Part shown: positions 63,735 through 64,000 of the stretch, piece by piece
Position numbering within the stretch: the stretch's first letter is position 1
Layout: the number at the start of each line of letters is the position of its first letter
Notes under the pieces: generated by a model
Database searches by the model: none
What the model was told of the DNA's origin: nothing
What the model saw: the letters and a program-made list of their open reading frames with translations, nothing else
Program-made: the position numbers and the translations under genes
NCBI GenBank assembly: GCA_037974335.1
Contig: CM075760.1
Location: 8,925,432 to 8,989,431, forward strand
From: Prionace glauca
Taxonomy: Eukaryota; Chordata; Chondrichthyes; Carcharhiniformes; Carcharhinidae
Reading direction: 5' to 3'
Length of the DNA: 64,000 nt

Positions 63735-64000
63735 GAAACACGAATCTCTGGCTATAACCGATTTGGAATGTGAGAATTTGAAAGAGAAGAAGTATGCCAT
63801 ACCATTGGCTGGAGTTTATTTCCCCTCCCATTTTATATGGGTCAATAGAAACTTTCTGAAGAAGGAGGCCGTGATGTTTTGTAAGTGATCACAGAACGCC
63901 CTCCCGTGGACAGTACAACCGCATCAGAAACAGACACAGAACCAAGAGCCCAGACAGATACACTCCGAGAAACATAGAGACACAGAAATATCCAGTAACA
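63735..64000. other. V7 upstream region
   Basis: Promoter-side sequence with an ATTGG box (63,803) and a degraded CRE (GTGATGTTTT, 63,871). At about 63,897 the minus strand reads CCACGGGAGGGCGT, a weak CTCF-like match. Nothing else was recognised. Confidence 0.35.

Noticed and set aside
1-64000. D, J or C segments of a T-cell receptor, or IgH-type/NAR-type V domains
   Set aside because: No FGxG J motif with a 12-RSS, no constant-domain exon and no IgH/NAR hallmark was recognised by eye, so the locus name stays an inference.
1-64000. Prokaryotic features (operons, Shine-Dalgarno sites, CRISPR arrays)
   Set aside because: The sequence is clearly vertebrate nuclear DNA with introns, SINEs and eukaryotic tRNAs. 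No regular spacer array exists.

Overview
The window looks like shark or ray (elasmobranch) nuclear DNA. The evidence is split, intron-containing antigen-receptor V gene segments with recombination signals, a two-exon GPR139-like receptor of a type common in elasmobranch genomes, many CR1-clade LINE pieces, and tRNA-headed V-type SINEs of the HE1/mermaid kind. The V segments read like T-cell receptor alpha/delta V genes: 46-nt leader exons, a short intron, FR/CDR architecture, germline ends YYCA(F/L), and 23-bp-spacer RSS. No D, J or C segment was recognised, so the TRA/TRD assignment is an inference.

Layout. 1-7.4 kb holds old LINE pieces and a tRNA cluster (Glu-TTC, a decayed Val, Thr-TGT, Lys-CTT, Glu-CTC) plus a G-rich tract. 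7,397-24,855 is unit 1 and 24,856-43,741 is unit 2 of a large tandem duplication. Each unit carries one GPR139-like receptor gene on the minus strand (exon 1 about 9-10.5 kb upstream of exon 2, the intron packed with CR1 and SINE copies), a decayed tRNA-Glu, and one plus-strand V segment (V1, V2). From 43,742 a diverged partial third unit runs to about 45.4 kb and resumes at about 47.35-48.54 kb, split by about 2 kb that contains tRNA-Asn. It has no receptor exon. A still older relic of the tRNA-Glu part lies at about 1,640-2,060.

48.5-64 kb holds four intact V segments on the minus strand (V3, V4, V6, V7), one V pseudogene (V5) and a short FR3 remnant. Between them lie tRNA-Lys, tRNA-Gln, CR1 and SINE insertions, and a CpG-rich promoter-like region at about 59.4-60.2 kb with CRE, YY1 and X-box-like motifs but no visible gene.

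The most notable points are: (1) a T-cell receptor V segment and an antisense GPCR gene being duplicated together as one unit; (2) a 42-bp minisatellite just upstream of the receptor start, open in two frames, that could lengthen its ectodomain; (3) V segments in both orientations with a shared extended nonamer flank; (4) tRNA genes seeded through the V cluster by segmental duplication; and (5) the orphan CpG island with a tandem X-box/YY1 array. All repeat boundaries are by eye and good to roughly 10-30 bp.
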